The notes under the pieces were generated by a model. It did not search any database. It was not told the origin of the DNA and worked only from the letters and a program-made list of their open reading frames with translations. The translations under genes and the position numbers were made by a program. Of a stretch of 33,914 nt of DNA, positions 25,380 through 33,536 are shown piece by piece. Source of the stretch: Acidobacteriota bacterium. Lineage in GTDB: Bacteria; Acidobacteriota; Holophagae; Holophagales; Holophagaceae. Position 1 is the stretch's first letter. Every line of letters starts with the position of its first letter. Location of the stretch: positions 1 through 33,914 of the forward strand of contig JACQZU010000001.1 of the NCBI GenBank assembly GCA_016213735.1, given 5' to 3'.

Positions 25380-27314
25380 ATGTCCGACGGAACAGGCCCC
25401 AAACCCCTCCCGACCCTGCGGAAGATCCTGCTGGGCCGGATGAGCGCGCTCATGCTCGGGCTCGGGACCCTGGTGATGATCGTCTTCACCCTGGGGGTGC
25501 GGGAGGTGAACCTCCTGAACGCCCAGCGGCAGGCCGTGGTCCTCGCGGAACGGGGACAGAACGAATTCCGGCGCCACCTGAGCAAGGTGGAGGCCCTGGG
25601 CGGGCTGCTGGGCCAGCTGTGGACCGAGGGGCACTTCGACCCCGCCACCGACCGCCTGCCCGACCCGGTCCTCGCCCAGGCGGGGGGGCTCCAGACCCTC
25701 TCGGGGATCATGATCTCCCTGCCCAACGGACGCACCTCCATGCTCTACCGCGTGGGGGACTTCTGGCGCATCCAGCGCCTGTCCCCCCTCGGGGACGGGC
25801 GTTCCCTGAACGAGACCGAGGACATGAACCCCCGGGAGGGAAGGAGCCGGGGCCGCCAGGGTCACGGAGAACTCCCCTGGGATGCCCGGGAGCGGCCCTG
25901 GTTCCGGCAGGCCGAGGTCTCGGTGGGGCCCTCCTGGACCCCGGTCTATCCCGCCATGGGGGGTACGCCCTGCATCACCTACACCGTCCCCGTGCGCGGG
26001 GCGAAGGGGCAGTTCCTCGGCGTGGTGGCCATGGACTACTCCCTGGCGGCCCTGGGGGAACTCCTGAAAAACTCCCTCCCCACCCCGGGGAGCGAAGCCC
26101 TGTGCGTGGACGGCCAGGGACAGGTGCTGGCGGCCTCGGTGGCCCCCGGGAGGCTCCCGCCGATGCCGGGATCCACCCTCGCCAGGCTTCCCCAGCCGGG
26201 GTTGAAGGCCTTCTCCGGGGCCTTCAAGTCGCTGCAGGAACGGCCTGGTTCCGAGGGATCCTGGGTCTTCCGGGGCGAAGACGATCGCCTGGTGGTGGTC
26301 CTCGGCGCCTTCATGGGTCCCGGGGCCACGTGGACCCCCATGGTCTCCATTCCCTGGACGGACCTGACGCCCACCCCCTGGGGCGGCGTGGGGGTCTACC
26401 TCCTGGTCGTCCTCGTCATGTTCGGACTGGGGTTGTGGCAGCTGGCCAAGATCGCCTCCCGGGTCGCCTCCCCCCTCACCGAGCTGGCCCGGCAGGCGGA
26501 ACAGGGCAGCCCCGAGCAGGTCATCACCCCCGCCTCCGGCATCCGGGAGATCCAGATGCTTTCGGAGTCCGTGCGCCGCGGCCTCGAACACGTGAGGGAA
26601 CGCCAGCAGCTCAGGGAGCAGCTGCTGCGCCTGGAACGGGTCCAGCTGGCGGGGGCCCTCACCAGCGGCATCGCCCACGACCTGGGCAACCTCCTCTCCG
26701 CCGCCCGGCTGAGCCTGGACCTGGTGGAGGAGGAGCACGGAGCCGGGAACCCCGAGGCCGCACGCTTCCTGAAGGGGGCCCAGCAGGCCCTCTCGCGGGG
26801 CAACGAACTGGTGGCCTCCCTCCTGGACTTCTGCCGGAGCGTGGATTCCGGGAGGGAGCGCTTCGACCTGGGAGCCCTGGTCCAGGACCTGGAACCCATC
26901 CTGCGGGCCCTCCTGGGAAAGAGGAACGCCCTGGAGCTCCAGGCCGAATCCGTGTGGGTGGACGGCAGCCCCGTCCAGCTGGAGCAGGTGCTCGTGAACC
27001 TGGTGCTGAACGCCCGGGACGCGGCCGGAGAGCCCGGGACGGTCCGGATCCTGGTCCAGGGGGGCGAGGGAGAGGCCCGGCTGGAGGTCCAGGACTCAGG
27101 CCCGGGCATCCCCCCCGAGCACCTCCCGCGGATCTTCGAGCCCTTCTTCACCACCAAGGGAGAGGGACGCGGAACCGGGCTGGGCCTGGCCATGGCGCGC
27201 CACATCGCCGAGGAGCACGGCGGGACCCTGGAGGCCGCGAACCTCCCCCGGGGCGGGGCCCGCTTCAGCCTGCGGGTGCCCTCGGTCTCCCCGCCGGAAG
27301 GGACGGCGGGCTGA
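25380..27314 (+). CDS. Orphan sensor histidine kinase with Cache-type sensor
   Basis: The 644-residue membrane kinase has a first transmembrane helix at about 17-40 and a large extracytoplasmic domain with Cache/PDC features (ERPWFRQA at 171-178; YTVPVRGAKGQFLGVVAMDYSL at 201-222). A second helix lies at about 335-358, followed by a short HAMP-like linker (PLTELARQAEQG). The dimerisation helix carries phospho-acceptor His433 (SGIAHDLGN), and the HATPase_c domain shows N box NLVLNARDA, G1 DSGPGIP and G2 GRGTGLGLAM. It probably senses a small ligand. No response regulator is in the same operon; a receiver gene lies nearby on the other strand. The last 50 bases overlap the convergent exporter gene. 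Confidence 0.88.
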   Translation: MSDGTGPKPLPTLRKILLGRMSALMLGLGTLVMIVFTLGVREVNLLNAQRQAVVLAERGQNEFRRHLSKVEALGGLLGQLWTEGHFDPATDRLPDPVLAQAGGLQTLSGIMISLPNGRTSMLYRVGDFWRIQRLSPLGDGRSLNETEDMNPREGRSRGRQGHGELPWDARERPWFRQAEVSVGPSWTPVYPAMGGTPCITYTVPVRGAKGQFLGVVAMDYSLAALGELLKNSLPTPGSEALCVDGQGQVLAASVAPGRLPPMPGSTLARLPQPGLKAFSGAFKSLQERPGSEGSWVFRGEDDRLVVVLGAFMGPGATWTPMVSIPWTDLTPTPWGGVGVYLLVVLVMFGLGLWQLAKIASRVASPLTELARQAEQGSPEQVITPASGIREIQMLSESVRRGLEHVRERQQLREQLLRLERVQLAGALTSGIAHDLGNLLSAARLSLDLVEEEHGAGNPEAARFLKGAQQALSRGNELVASLLDFCRSVDSGRERFDLGALVQDLEPILRALLGKRNALELQAESVWVDGSPVQLEQVLVNLVLNARDAAGEPGTVRILVQGGEGEARLEVQDSGPGIPPEHLPRIFEPFFTTKGEGRGTGLGLAMARHIAEEHGGTLEAANLPRGGARFSLRVPSVSPPEGTAG

Positions 27315-28164
27315 GGGCGCTGAGGGTGATCCCGGCCAGGATGAGGGCGGCCCCGAGGCCCTGGACGGGCTTCACGGACTCCCCCAGGAGAAGCCAGCCC
27401 AGCCCCACCGTCGCCACCGGCTGCACCAGCAGGCCGATGGAGCCCAGGTTGGCGTCCACGTGGCCGAGGCCCCAGGCGATGCACCACCAGGCCAGCACCT
27501 GGACCAGGATGCCGAGCCCCGCCAGGGAGGCCCAGGCGCGCCAGGGGAAGGGTCCGAAGGGATCCCCCTGGAGCCAGGCCAGGAGCCCGAAGCCCGCGAG
27601 GCAGGTCACCACCACCCAGGCCAGGGAGCGGCGCGCGCTCAGGCCCTGGCGGGCCCGGGCCAGGGCGAGGGTGAAGAAGGCGTAGGAGACCGAGGCCAGG
27701 GCCCCGAGCAGTTCCCCCAGGCCGCTCCCCCACCGCGCGCCCCTCGCGAAGCCCAGCACGCAGGCCCCGGCCAGGGCGAGGGCCAGGCCCCCCCAGGCCC
27801 GGCGGCGGAGCCGCGCGCCGAAGAGGAGCATGGAGGTGAGGGCCACCCACAGCGGCGACAGCCCCACCAGGAGGGTGGCGTTGGCGGCGCTGGTGTGCCG
27901 GAGGCTCAGGTGCCAGAGCCAGAGGTCGGAGATGAAGAAGACCCCCGCCCCCAGGGCCCAGGCCACGGGACGACCCGCCGGGGGGGCCTTCGCCGGGTCG
28001 GACCCGGCCAGCGCCAGCACCCCCGGAAGGGCGAAGAGCATGCGGTAGAACCCGATCACCAGGGGGCTGGCCGGTGCGGACCAGCGGACGAAGACCGCGG
28101 CGAATCCCAGGATGCCCGCCCCGAGGAGCAGCAGGCCCAGGCCCCGGGTGCGGCGCGCGTCCAA
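27265..28164 (-). CDS. EamA/DMT-family transporter
   Basis: The 299-residue integral membrane protein has about ten hydrophobic segments arranged as two EamA repeats (about 10-138 and 150-290). It shows family patterns such as FYRMLFALP, TSAANATLLVGLSPLWVAL and GLLVQPVATVGLGWLLLGES. Members export amino acids or other metabolites; the substrate cannot be inferred. It starts 6 bases downstream of the receiver gene stop on the same strand, so the two are probably co-transcribed. Its 3' end overlaps the kinase gene by 50 bases, tail to tail. Confidence 0.88.
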   Translation of the reverse strand: MDARRTRGLGLLLLGAGILGFAAVFVRWSAPASPLVIGFYRMLFALPGVLALAGSDPAKAPPAGRPVAWALGAGVFFISDLWLWHLSLRHTSAANATLLVGLSPLWVALTSMLLFGARLRRRAWGGLALALAGACVLGFARGARWGSGLGELLGALASVSYAFFTLALARARQGLSARRSLAWVVVTCLAGFGLLAWLQGDPFGPFPWRAWASLAGLGILVQVLAWWCIAWGLGHVDANLGSIGLLVQPVATVGLGWLLLGESVKPVQGLGAALILAGITLSALSPPSLPAGRPRAPAG

Positions 28165-28170
28165 TTGGGC

Positions 28171-28542
28171 TCAGGCCCCCAGGAGCGCGGCGACCGCCTC
28201 CTCCAGCACCTTGGGGTCCACCGGCTTGTGCAGGACCTTCTGGACCCCGAGGTTCTCGAGCCGCTGCTGGGCCTCCTCCTCGCGGTGCGCGGTCAGCAGG
28301 ACGATCTTGAGGTCCTTCAGGTCCGGGTCCTCGTGGCAGCCTCGGACCACGCTCTGCCCGGGGCAGCCGGGCATGAGGAAGTCCACCACGAGCAGGTCGG
28401 GCTTCCGCTCCTTGAGCGCCGCCAGGACCGCGAAGACGCTGAGGGGCTCGATCTCGACGGTCTCGTGGCCCAGCTTCTTCAGCGCCGCGGCCGAGAACGT
28501 CCTGGCCAGCCGGCTGTCGTCCACGATCGCGATCAAGGCCAT
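28171..28542 (-). CDS. Single-domain response regulator receiver (CheY-like)
   Basis: 123 residues forming one receiver domain. Acidic pocket Asp8/Asp9 (IVDDS), phosphoacceptor Asp54 (LLVVDFLMPG), Thr84 (LLTAH) and Lys106 (LHKPVDP) are all in place, so phosphorylation is likely. There is no output domain. It may signal by protein contact or work with the histidine kinase encoded nearby at 25380, which lacks an adjacent regulator; that pairing is inference. GGAGG lies upstream of the ATG, and GATAAT (28560-28565 on the minus strand) is a plausible -10. Confidence 0.88.
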   Translation of the reverse strand: MALIAIVDDSRLARTFSAAALKKLGHETVEIEPLSVFAVLAALKERKPDLLVVDFLMPGCPGQSVVRGCHEDPDLKDLKIVLLTAHREEEAQQRLENLGVQKVLHKPVDPKVLEEAVAALLGA

Positions 28543-28633
28543 GGAGGGCTCCTCCGCCCATTATCGGCCCCGCCCTCCGGAAACCCAAATCCAGGCCCCG
28601 GCGGCCCGGCCCGCGCGCGGAAGCCGGCCCGGC

Positions 28634-29275
28634 TCAGGGCGCCCCGAGGATGGGCCGGGGCTTGGCGCGCAGGGGACCCTGGAAGGCCACGGTGCCCCCG
28701 ACCAGCAGGGCCGCGGCGGCCAGGAGGAGGAACACCTGGGGCCAGGTGGCCTTCTGGGCCCGCAGGCGGGCCCGGGGCTCGCACACCTCGCCGGGGCAGA
28801 GGACCGGCTTCTCCCGGTACACCAGGGGGTAGAACAGGCAGCCCAGGCAGATCCCGAAGGCCGACTCGAAGAAGAGGAACACCAGGCAGAGGAGGCAGAT
28901 GATCCCCGTGACGGGGCTGTAGGTGTTCATCCACACCATCATCACGAACATCACCCCGGAGAGGAGCACGCCGAGGATCCAGGCCAGGCGCTTGGGCTTC
29001 GCGGCCACCCACTCGGGGGTCTGCCGGCCCACGATGAGGCGGCCCAGCACCAGGGTGGGCGCGTAGCGGGGGCTGACGAAGACCCGGACCAGGAAATCGG
29101 CGAAGAAGAAGGGGATGACCACCTTGATGGGAACGAAGTTCCCCCGGAAGACGATGAACATCAGGGAGAGGAAGGTGGCCAGGAAGAGCAGGCCCGCCGC
29201 CGCCCGCACCTCCCGCTCGTTGAGCACCGGCACGGAATAGCCCTCCACCGATTCCCCGAACTGGATGATGGCCAT
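28634..29275 (-). CDS. DUF4395-family membrane protein
   Basis: The 213-residue protein begins MAIIQFGESVEGYSVPVLNERE, a cytoplasmic start. Four to five hydrophobic helices follow (about 26-46, 52-68, 99-118, 123-145 and 188-203). Cysteine-rich stretches GICLGC and CPGEVC (about 148-170) resemble DUF4395 proteins, which often accompany thioredoxin- or sulfur-related genes. The pattern could bind metal or be redox-active, but no function is known. A longer in-frame reading upstream is Pro/Arg-rich and discounted. The divergent lipoprotein gene starts about 100 bases away. Confidence 0.75.
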   Translation of the reverse strand: MAIIQFGESVEGYSVPVLNEREVRAAAGLLFLATFLSLMFIVFRGNFVPIKVVIPFFFADFLVRVFVSPRYAPTLVLGRLIVGRQTPEWVAAKPKRLAWILGVLLSGVMFVMMVWMNTYSPVTGIICLLCLVFLFFESAFGICLGCLFYPLVYREKPVLCPGEVCEPRARLRAQKATWPQVFLLLAAAALLVGGTVAFQGPLRAKPRPILGAP

Positions 29276-29362
29276 GGCGCCTCCCGGAGGGCCCGGGGGC
29301 CCTTGAGGCGGGTACGGGGCAGGCCGGGATCGGTTGACCCGGGTGGATGGCCGGCCCGGAGC

Positions 29363-29368
29363 TAGCAT
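29363..29368 (+). promoter_or_regulatory. Putative -10 (TAGCAT) of the lipoprotein gene
   Basis: TAGCAT ends 5 bases before the ATG at 29374, near leaderless spacing, and no SD is seen. TTGACC at 29334-29339 is 23 bases away, too far for a standard -35. Confidence 0.28.
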
Positions 29369-29373
29369 GGGTC

Positions 29374-30342
29374 ATGCGGCCCCTGCACGGCGCCCTGCCC
29401 CTCCTCCTGCCGCCGCTCCTGGCGTGCCCGGGCTGCGGGTCCCCGGGACCGCCCGAGACCCCCGCCGCCCCTGCCCCCTGGGGGGACCTGGCCCGGGCCG
29501 AGTGGACCGACCTGGGGCGCATCCTGGGCCCGGCGGATTTCGGCCAGGCCCCCGGCACGATCATCGGCGACCCCACGGGGGTCCTGCTCCCGGACGGACG
29601 CATCCGCCTCTTCGTCTTCGTGGAGGGGCACGGGGTCTGGCGGGCCCTGGCAACCGACGCCTCCGGCACGGCCTTCCGCGTGGAGGGACCCTGCACCCTC
29701 GTGCCCGACCCGGGAACCAACACCCAGGGAACCCCCTGGGGCGAGCCCCGGGTGGTGGCCATCCCCGGAGGCCTGCGGATGTTCTACATGCAGGACCAGG
29801 GCATCGCCTCCGCCACCAGCGCCGACCACCTCACCTGGCGCCAGGAGCCGGGCCTTCGCATCACCTCGGCCCAGGCGGGCTTCCGGGCCACCACCACGGG
29901 CAGCGTGGTGCCCACCCGGGACGGCGGGTGGCGGATGTACTTCAGCGAACGGCGGGACTCCCCCGCGGACCCCGCCACGGCCATGAAGAGCGCCACCAGC
30001 CGGGACATGCTGGCCTGGACCATGGACTCCGGGGTGCGGGTGGGGCCCGGGGCGCCCCTGGACCAGAACGCCACCGACCCCTTCGTCTTCGCCCATGCCG
30101 ACGGCAGCGTCACGGCCTGGTACCTGGTTCAGCAGGCGGCGGGCAGCAGCTTCCATGGCCCCGGCGGCCTCTACGCCGCCACCTCCGCCGACGGGCTCGG
30201 CTTCCCCGCCTCCACCCGCACCTCCCTGCCGGGGGGCAACCCCAACCTCATCCTGCGGGCGGACGGGACCCCGATGATGTACCTCAGCGCCACGGATCCC
30301 CTGGGGGGGCCCGGGATCCGGGCGGCCCAGGCGAAGCGCTAG
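29374..30342 (+). CDS. Lipoprotein with beta-propeller-like glycosidase fold
   Basis: 322 residues. A lipoprotein signal ends LLAC with Cys18 (start MRPLHGALPLLLPPLLAC), so the protein is probably anchored in a membrane. The mature part shows repeated short strands with SADHLTW, TSRDMLAW and TSADGLGF-type turns and motifs like GVLLPDGRIRLFVF and GGLRMFYMQD. This pattern is seen in five-bladed propeller proteins related to GH43/GH32/GH130. The catalytic acids of those families are not identifiable by eye, so enzyme activity is uncertain. The start at 29374 is preferred over 29347 because the lipobox fits. The alpha/beta hydrolase gene follows 36 bases later. Confidence 0.65.
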   Translation: MRPLHGALPLLLPPLLACPGCGSPGPPETPAAPAPWGDLARAEWTDLGRILGPADFGQAPGTIIGDPTGVLLPDGRIRLFVFVEGHGVWRALATDASGTAFRVEGPCTLVPDPGTNTQGTPWGEPRVVAIPGGLRMFYMQDQGIASATSADHLTWRQEPGLRITSAQAGFRATTTGSVVPTRDGGWRMYFSERRDSPADPATAMKSATSRDMLAWTMDSGVRVGPGAPLDQNATDPFVFAHADGSVTAWYLVQQAAGSSFHGPGGLYAATSADGLGFPASTRTSLPGGNPNLILRADGTPMMYLSATDPLGGPGIRAAQAKR

Positions 30343-30378
30343 GAAAGCCCGGCTAGGCTGGAACTCCCGGGGGTCCCC

Positions 30379-31182
30379 ATGCGCCGCCTCGCCCTTCTCC
30401 TCTGCCTCGCCCTGGGCCTCCAGGCCGCCCCGCCCCTGTTCCGGAAGGCCGGCCAGGGGCCGGGGCTCCTGCTCATCCACGGCTTCGGGGGCAACAAGGA
30501 GGTGTGGTCCGAGGTGGCCGCGGAGCTGGCCCAGGACCACACGGTGCTGAGCGTGGACCTGCCGGGGAGCGGGGGCAGCCCGGGGCCCGCGCTGGCCGGG
30601 GACCGCGCGGACTTCGGTGTCCTGGGCCGGGAGCTGGCGGCGCTGGTGCGCCGGGAGGGGCTCGCCCCCTGCGTGGCCGTGGGGCACTCCATGGGGGGCC
30701 CGATCGCGGCCCGGGCGATCCTGGAGGATCCCGGCGCCTTCCGGGGCCTGGTGCTGGTGGACAGCTTCCTGAGCGCCATCCCCGGGGCCTACCTGGACCC
30801 CACCCTCGCCGCCCTGGAGCAGGATGCCAGCACGGGCCTGACGGTGTTCTTCGACCTCATGACCCGGGGCCCGGAGCAGACCCGGCGGGTGGTGGCGGAG
30901 GCCCGCAGGATCCCCCCGGCGGTCCTCCAAGCCTACCTCCGGGCCCTGGGCCAGGATGCCCTCGGGGGCCGCCACGCCCAGCTCCACCTGCCCGTGCTGC
31001 AGCTCGCCGCGGGCCGCCGGGATCCCGCCACGGAGCCGGCCCGGAAAGTCCAGCTCGGCTTCCAGCAGCTGCCGGCCTTCGCCACCATCCACTTCCCCGG
31101 GGCCCGGCACTGGGTGATGTGGGACGCCCCGGAACCCTTCCTGGTGGCGGTGCGGGCCTTCGAGGCCGGGCTGCGGCGCTGA
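30379..31182 (+). CDS. Secreted alpha/beta-hydrolase
   Basis: The 267-residue protein has a signal peptide at about 1-16 (LALLLCLALGLQA). The fold is clear from LLIHGFGGNKEVW (oxyanion region, 31-43), the nucleophile elbow GHSMGG (Ser104), LVLVDSF and the catalytic His244 in GARHWVMWDAPE. The acid is probably in the LAAGRRDPA segment (about 209-217). It is an esterase/lipase-like hydrolase of the envelope or exterior; the substrate is unknown. A TAGGCT hexamer lies 19 bases upstream of the ATG. It ends 13 bases from the convergent integrase gene, marking the host side of the integron. Confidence 0.82.
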   Translation: MRRLALLLCLALGLQAAPPLFRKAGQGPGLLLIHGFGGNKEVWSEVAAELAQDHTVLSVDLPGSGGSPGPALAGDRADFGVLGRELAALVRREGLAPCVAVGHSMGGPIAARAILEDPGAFRGLVLVDSFLSAIPGAYLDPTLAALEQDASTGLTVFFDLMTRGPEQTRRVVAEARRIPPAVLQAYLRALGQDALGGRHAQLHLPVLQLAAGRRDPATEPARKVQLGFQQLPAFATIHFPGARHWVMWDAPEPFLVAVRAFEAGLRR

Positions 31183-31195
31183 CCCGGCCGACCCC

Positions 31196-32200
31196 TCAGC
31201 CCAGGAGGTCCAGGGGGCTCGCCACGCCCCGCCCGCCCCGGTTCAGCACGTGGGTGTAGATCATGGTGGTCTCCACGTCCTGGTGGCCCAGCAATTCCTG
31301 GATGGTGCGGATGTCGTGGCCCGCCTGGATCAGGTGGGTGGCGAAGCTGTGGCGCAGGACATGGGGGGTGACGGGCTTGGCCAGTCCGCCGGCGCGGGCG
31401 GCCAGGCGCACCGCCTTCTGCACGCTCTCGGGCAGCAGGTGGTGACGGCGCAGCTCGCCGCTGCGGGGGTCCTCCGAACGCTGGGCCGAGGGGAAGACCC
31501 ACTGCCAGCCCCAGGCCCGGGCCGCGTGGGGGGCCTTCACCGCCAGGGCGCCGGGCAGCCAGACCGCTCCGAAGCCCTCGTCCAGGTCCCGCCGGTGCAG
31601 GGCCCGCACCTCCGCCAGGTGGGCCTGGAGCGGTCCCCGCAGGCGTTCGGGCAGCACGGACACCCGGTCCTTGGCCCCCTTGCCCTCGCGCACGATGACC
31701 TCCCGGCGCTCGAAGTCCAGGTCCTTCACCCGCAGCCGCAGTCCCTCCAGCAGCCGCATGCCGGTGCCGTACAGCAGGCCCGCCACCAGCGCCATGACCC
31801 CCTGCAGCTGGCCCAGCAGCACGGACACCTCGCCGGGGGTGAGCACCACCGGCAGCCGGCGCGCGCCCTTGGCGCGGACCACCTCCTCCAGCCAGGGCAG
31901 GTCCAGGCCCAGGACGCTGCGGTAGAGGAAGAGGAGCGCGGCCTTGGCCTGGTTCTGGGTGGAGGCCGAGACCCTGCGCTCCACCGCCAGGTGGGTCAGG
32001 AAGGCGCCCACCTCGGGCCCCCCCAGTTCCCGCGGGTGGCGCCGGCCGTGGAACAGGATGAAGCGCCGGGCCCAGTCCGCGTAGGCCTCCTCCGTGCGCA
32101 GGCTGTAGTGGCGCAGCCGCAGCTCCTCCCGGAGCCGGTCCAGCAGCCGCGGTTCCCCTCCCGTCCGCCCTTCACCGGTCTGCCTCACAAGGTCGGCCAT
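31196..32200 (-). CDS. intI: Integron integrase (tyrosine recombinase)
   Basis: The 334-residue recombinase inserts and excises gene cassettes by attI x attC recombination. The core-binding N-terminal part (18-105; [17 protein letters not shown]) is XerC-like. The catalytic residues are all present: Arg149 (GTGMR), His280 and Arg283 ([12 protein letters not shown]), His306 (LGHQDV) and nucleophile Tyr315 (MIYTHV). Residues 232-264 ([21 protein letters not shown]) form the extra segment that marks integron integrases and binds the extrahelical bases of folded attC sites; XerC/D lack it. AAAGGGG precedes the ATG. It is transcribed away from the cassettes, with attI just upstream, the canonical layout. 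It appears intact, with host-like codon use, unlike the cassettes. Confidence 0.95.
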   Translation of the reverse strand: MADLVRQTGEGRTGGEPRLLDRLREELRLRHYSLRTEEAYADWARRFILFHGRRHPRELGGPEVGAFLTHLAVERRVSASTQNQAKAALLFLYRSVLGLDLPWLEEVVRAKGARRLPVVLTPGEVSVLLGQLQGVMALVAGLLYGTGMRLLEGLRLRVKDLDFERREVIVREGKGAKDRVSVLPERLRGPLQAHLAEVRALHRRDLDEGFGAVWLPGALAVKAPHAARAWGWQWVFPSAQRSEDPRSGELRRHHLLPESVQKAVRLAARAGGLAKPVTPHVLRHSFATHLIQAGHDIRTIQELLGHQDVETTMIYTHVLNRGGRGVASPLDLLG

Positions 32201-32225
32201 GTTTCCCCTTTACTCGTCCCACGGA

Positions 32226-32444
32226 TCGCCTAATTCTTTAGGAAGCCACCGGACCTCCGGGGAACCATCCAGAACGGAATCAAAACATGTCGCTTTTTTT
32301 TCGCCTGTCAACCCCCCCTCGCCGTTCGCCTAATTCCCCCCGGACCCGAACCGGATTTCCCGGCGGATCCCTCCCCCCTCCCCCCGGCTTAGGCGTACTC
32401 GCCCCCACCCCGGGCCGTCGTCTAATTCAAAGTTAGGTGCCTTG
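32226..32444 (+). other. attI region of the integron
   Basis: Three direct copies of TCGCCTAATTC-like sequence lie at 32226-32236, 32326-32336 and 32418-32428 (the last TCGTCTAATTC), spaced 100 and 92 bases. An inverted copy TTAGGCG is at 32389-32395. The recombination core is 32417-32439 (GTCGTCTAATTCAAAGTTAG followed by GTG). It closely matches the layout of attI1 (CTAAAACAAAGTTAG): a left box, an AAAG spacer and the right box GTTAGGT. Cleavage is expected between G32432 and T32433. The other copies probably bind extra integrase. Confidence 0.8.
32282..32311 (-). promoter_or_regulatory. Putative integrase promoter (Pint)
   Basis: On the minus strand, a perfect TTGACA (32306-32311), an 18-base spacer containing eight A, then TGTTTT (32282-32287). 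The leader to the intI ATG would be about 75 bases. It lies between two integrase-binding repeats, suggesting autorepression (inference). Confidence 0.4.
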
Positions 32445-32906
32445 ATGAACTCTCAAAACCCCTCCAAGAAAATCCCGACGGCGTTCCTCACCCTGGCATT
32501 GAATTGTTGTGGTTTGATAAGTTATGACGATGATGGGGTTGCAAGTAATCAAATTTACATGTCCAGGCACGGTGACAAAGAAATTCACTTCGCTATCCCA
32601 GATAAGGACATCCCTAGTTATCCTTCTTGGCGTCCTGGCACTCCAATTCCTCTTTCGATTGACAAGGCGATCAGTATTGGATTGAAGGAGCTTCCAAAAT
32701 ATACAAAAAATTCTGATCATTGGGAATTCTATGGGGTGAGCCTAACTTACCTTCATACAACAGGATCCTCTCCAGATAAATGGCTCTATCAAATCCAATT
32801 CCACCAAAAAAGGGATTCAAACATCTTGGGAATCCCGATCACCCTCAATGGTGTCCCTATTCAGGGGACTGAGCACCCGCTAGATAAACGCCGGTGGTCC
32901 AACTAA
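32445..32906 (+). CDS. Integron cassette 1 protein, unknown, possibly exported
   Basis: 153 residues, no family recognised. An N-terminal hydrophobic run after KK (PTAFLTLALNCCGLIS, residues 11-26) looks like a short signal peptide or lipoprotein-like leader, although the lipobox is poor. The mature part has a WEFYGVSLTYLHTTGSS-type beta pattern and no catalytic motif I can name. Base composition and codon use are clearly AT-richer than the chromosomal genes, as expected for a captured cassette. The ATG starts 12 bases after the attI cleavage point; AGGTG from the recombined R box lies 5 bases upstream and may serve as SD. It is the cassette nearest attI, so probably the best expressed. Confidence 0.75.
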   Translation: MNSQNPSKKIPTAFLTLALNCCGLISYDDDGVASNQIYMSRHGDKEIHFAIPDKDIPSYPSWRPGTPIPLSIDKAISIGLKELPKYTKNSDHWEFYGVSLTYLHTTGSSPDKWLYQIQFHQKRDSNILGIPITLNGVPIQGTEHPLDKRRWSN

Positions 32907-32925
32907 GGGGAATTTATTTATCGGC

Positions 32926-33051
32926 ACCTAACCAGGCGTTCAACTCGGACCCAGCCGCAACTGTCTTCCAGGTTCCAATGTTCCTCTCGTCCTTCAAATC
33001 CCCAACCATCACCCGGCCTGCGGCTGGGCCGGTTAACTTGGTTCGTTAGGC
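32926..33051 (+). other. attC recombination site of cassette 1
   Basis: 126 bp. R'' is ACCTAAC (32926-32932), then GGCGTTCAACTCGG as the L'' region. A strong arm CCCAGCCGC (32950-32958) pairs with GCGGCTGGG (33020-33028), followed by the L' region GGTTAACTTGG and R' GTTAGGC (33045-33051). Cleavage is expected between G33045 and T33046, giving cassette 1 the span 32433-33045. The bottom strand should fold into the imperfect hairpin used by integron integrases. Confidence 0.92.
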
Positions 33052-33059
33052 CGCCAACA

Positions 33060-33536
33060 ATGGTCCTTGTGAAGTCCTGGAAGTTCATTTTTCTGTTTGG
33101 ATTCCTGATCATTGGTCAGTCGCTATTCGCGAATCCAATTATTGTGGAATCAAGACACGGTGGGCCTTCAGATTTAATTCTGTGGAAACAGGTGTTGATC
33201 GCGCTCATTGCCCTAATAATTGAATGCATTGCGCTTTTAGTCCTTCTTCGGTCAGCAACCAGTGTCAAAACCATTTCGGTCATCAAAGCCTTTCTTCTTG
33301 TTCATCTGATTTCGTATCCGGTTACCTTTCTACTGGTTAAACCCATCGGAATAGCGGCAGAGCTATTTCCTTTGGTCTTTGAGCCCTGGTTCTTAGCAAT
33401 AGTCTCAGGATTAGCCGTCCGAGAATCCTGGAAGGCCGTGGTTCGTTCAAATCTGTTGAGCTTTCTTCTCGGCCTAGCAATCCCTCATCTCTGGGTTCGG
33501 GCCTTTCCGTTCTGGGTTGGGGGGTTCAGTGCGTAG
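33060..33536 (+). CDS. Integron cassette 2 membrane protein, unknown
   Basis: The 158-residue protein begins with a signal or anchor segment (FIFLFGFLIIGQSLFA, about 9-24). Further hydrophobic helices follow near 44-64 (VLIALIALIIECIALLVLL), 78-95, 97-117 and 131-150. I recognise no family. AT-rich codon use again sets it apart from the host. The ATG is 14 bases after the cassette boundary; the only SD candidate is AGG in the R' box. Its 3' end overlaps a second small reading frame by 8 bases. It could be a small transporter-like or envelope protein; nothing more is supportable. Confidence 0.72.
   Translation: MVLVKSWKFIFLFGFLIIGQSLFANPIIVESRHGGPSDLILWKQVLIALIALIIECIALLVLLRSATSVKTISVIKAFLLVHLISYPVTFLLVKPIGIAAELFPLVFEPWFLAIVSGLAVRESWKAVVRSNLLSFLLGLAIPHLWVRAFPFWVGGFSA

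Noticed and set aside
29334-29368. TTGACC...TAGCAT as a classic promoter of the lipoprotein gene
   Set aside because: The 23-base spacer is too long for a standard sigma-70 promoter.
32433-32720. 95-codon minus-strand frame inside cassette 1
   Set aside because: Antisense to the better-placed plus-strand frame that starts right after attI and ends before attC.
32918-33112. Small minus-strand frame across attC1
   Set aside because: It lies mostly inside the attC palindrome, so its codons are set by the recombination site.
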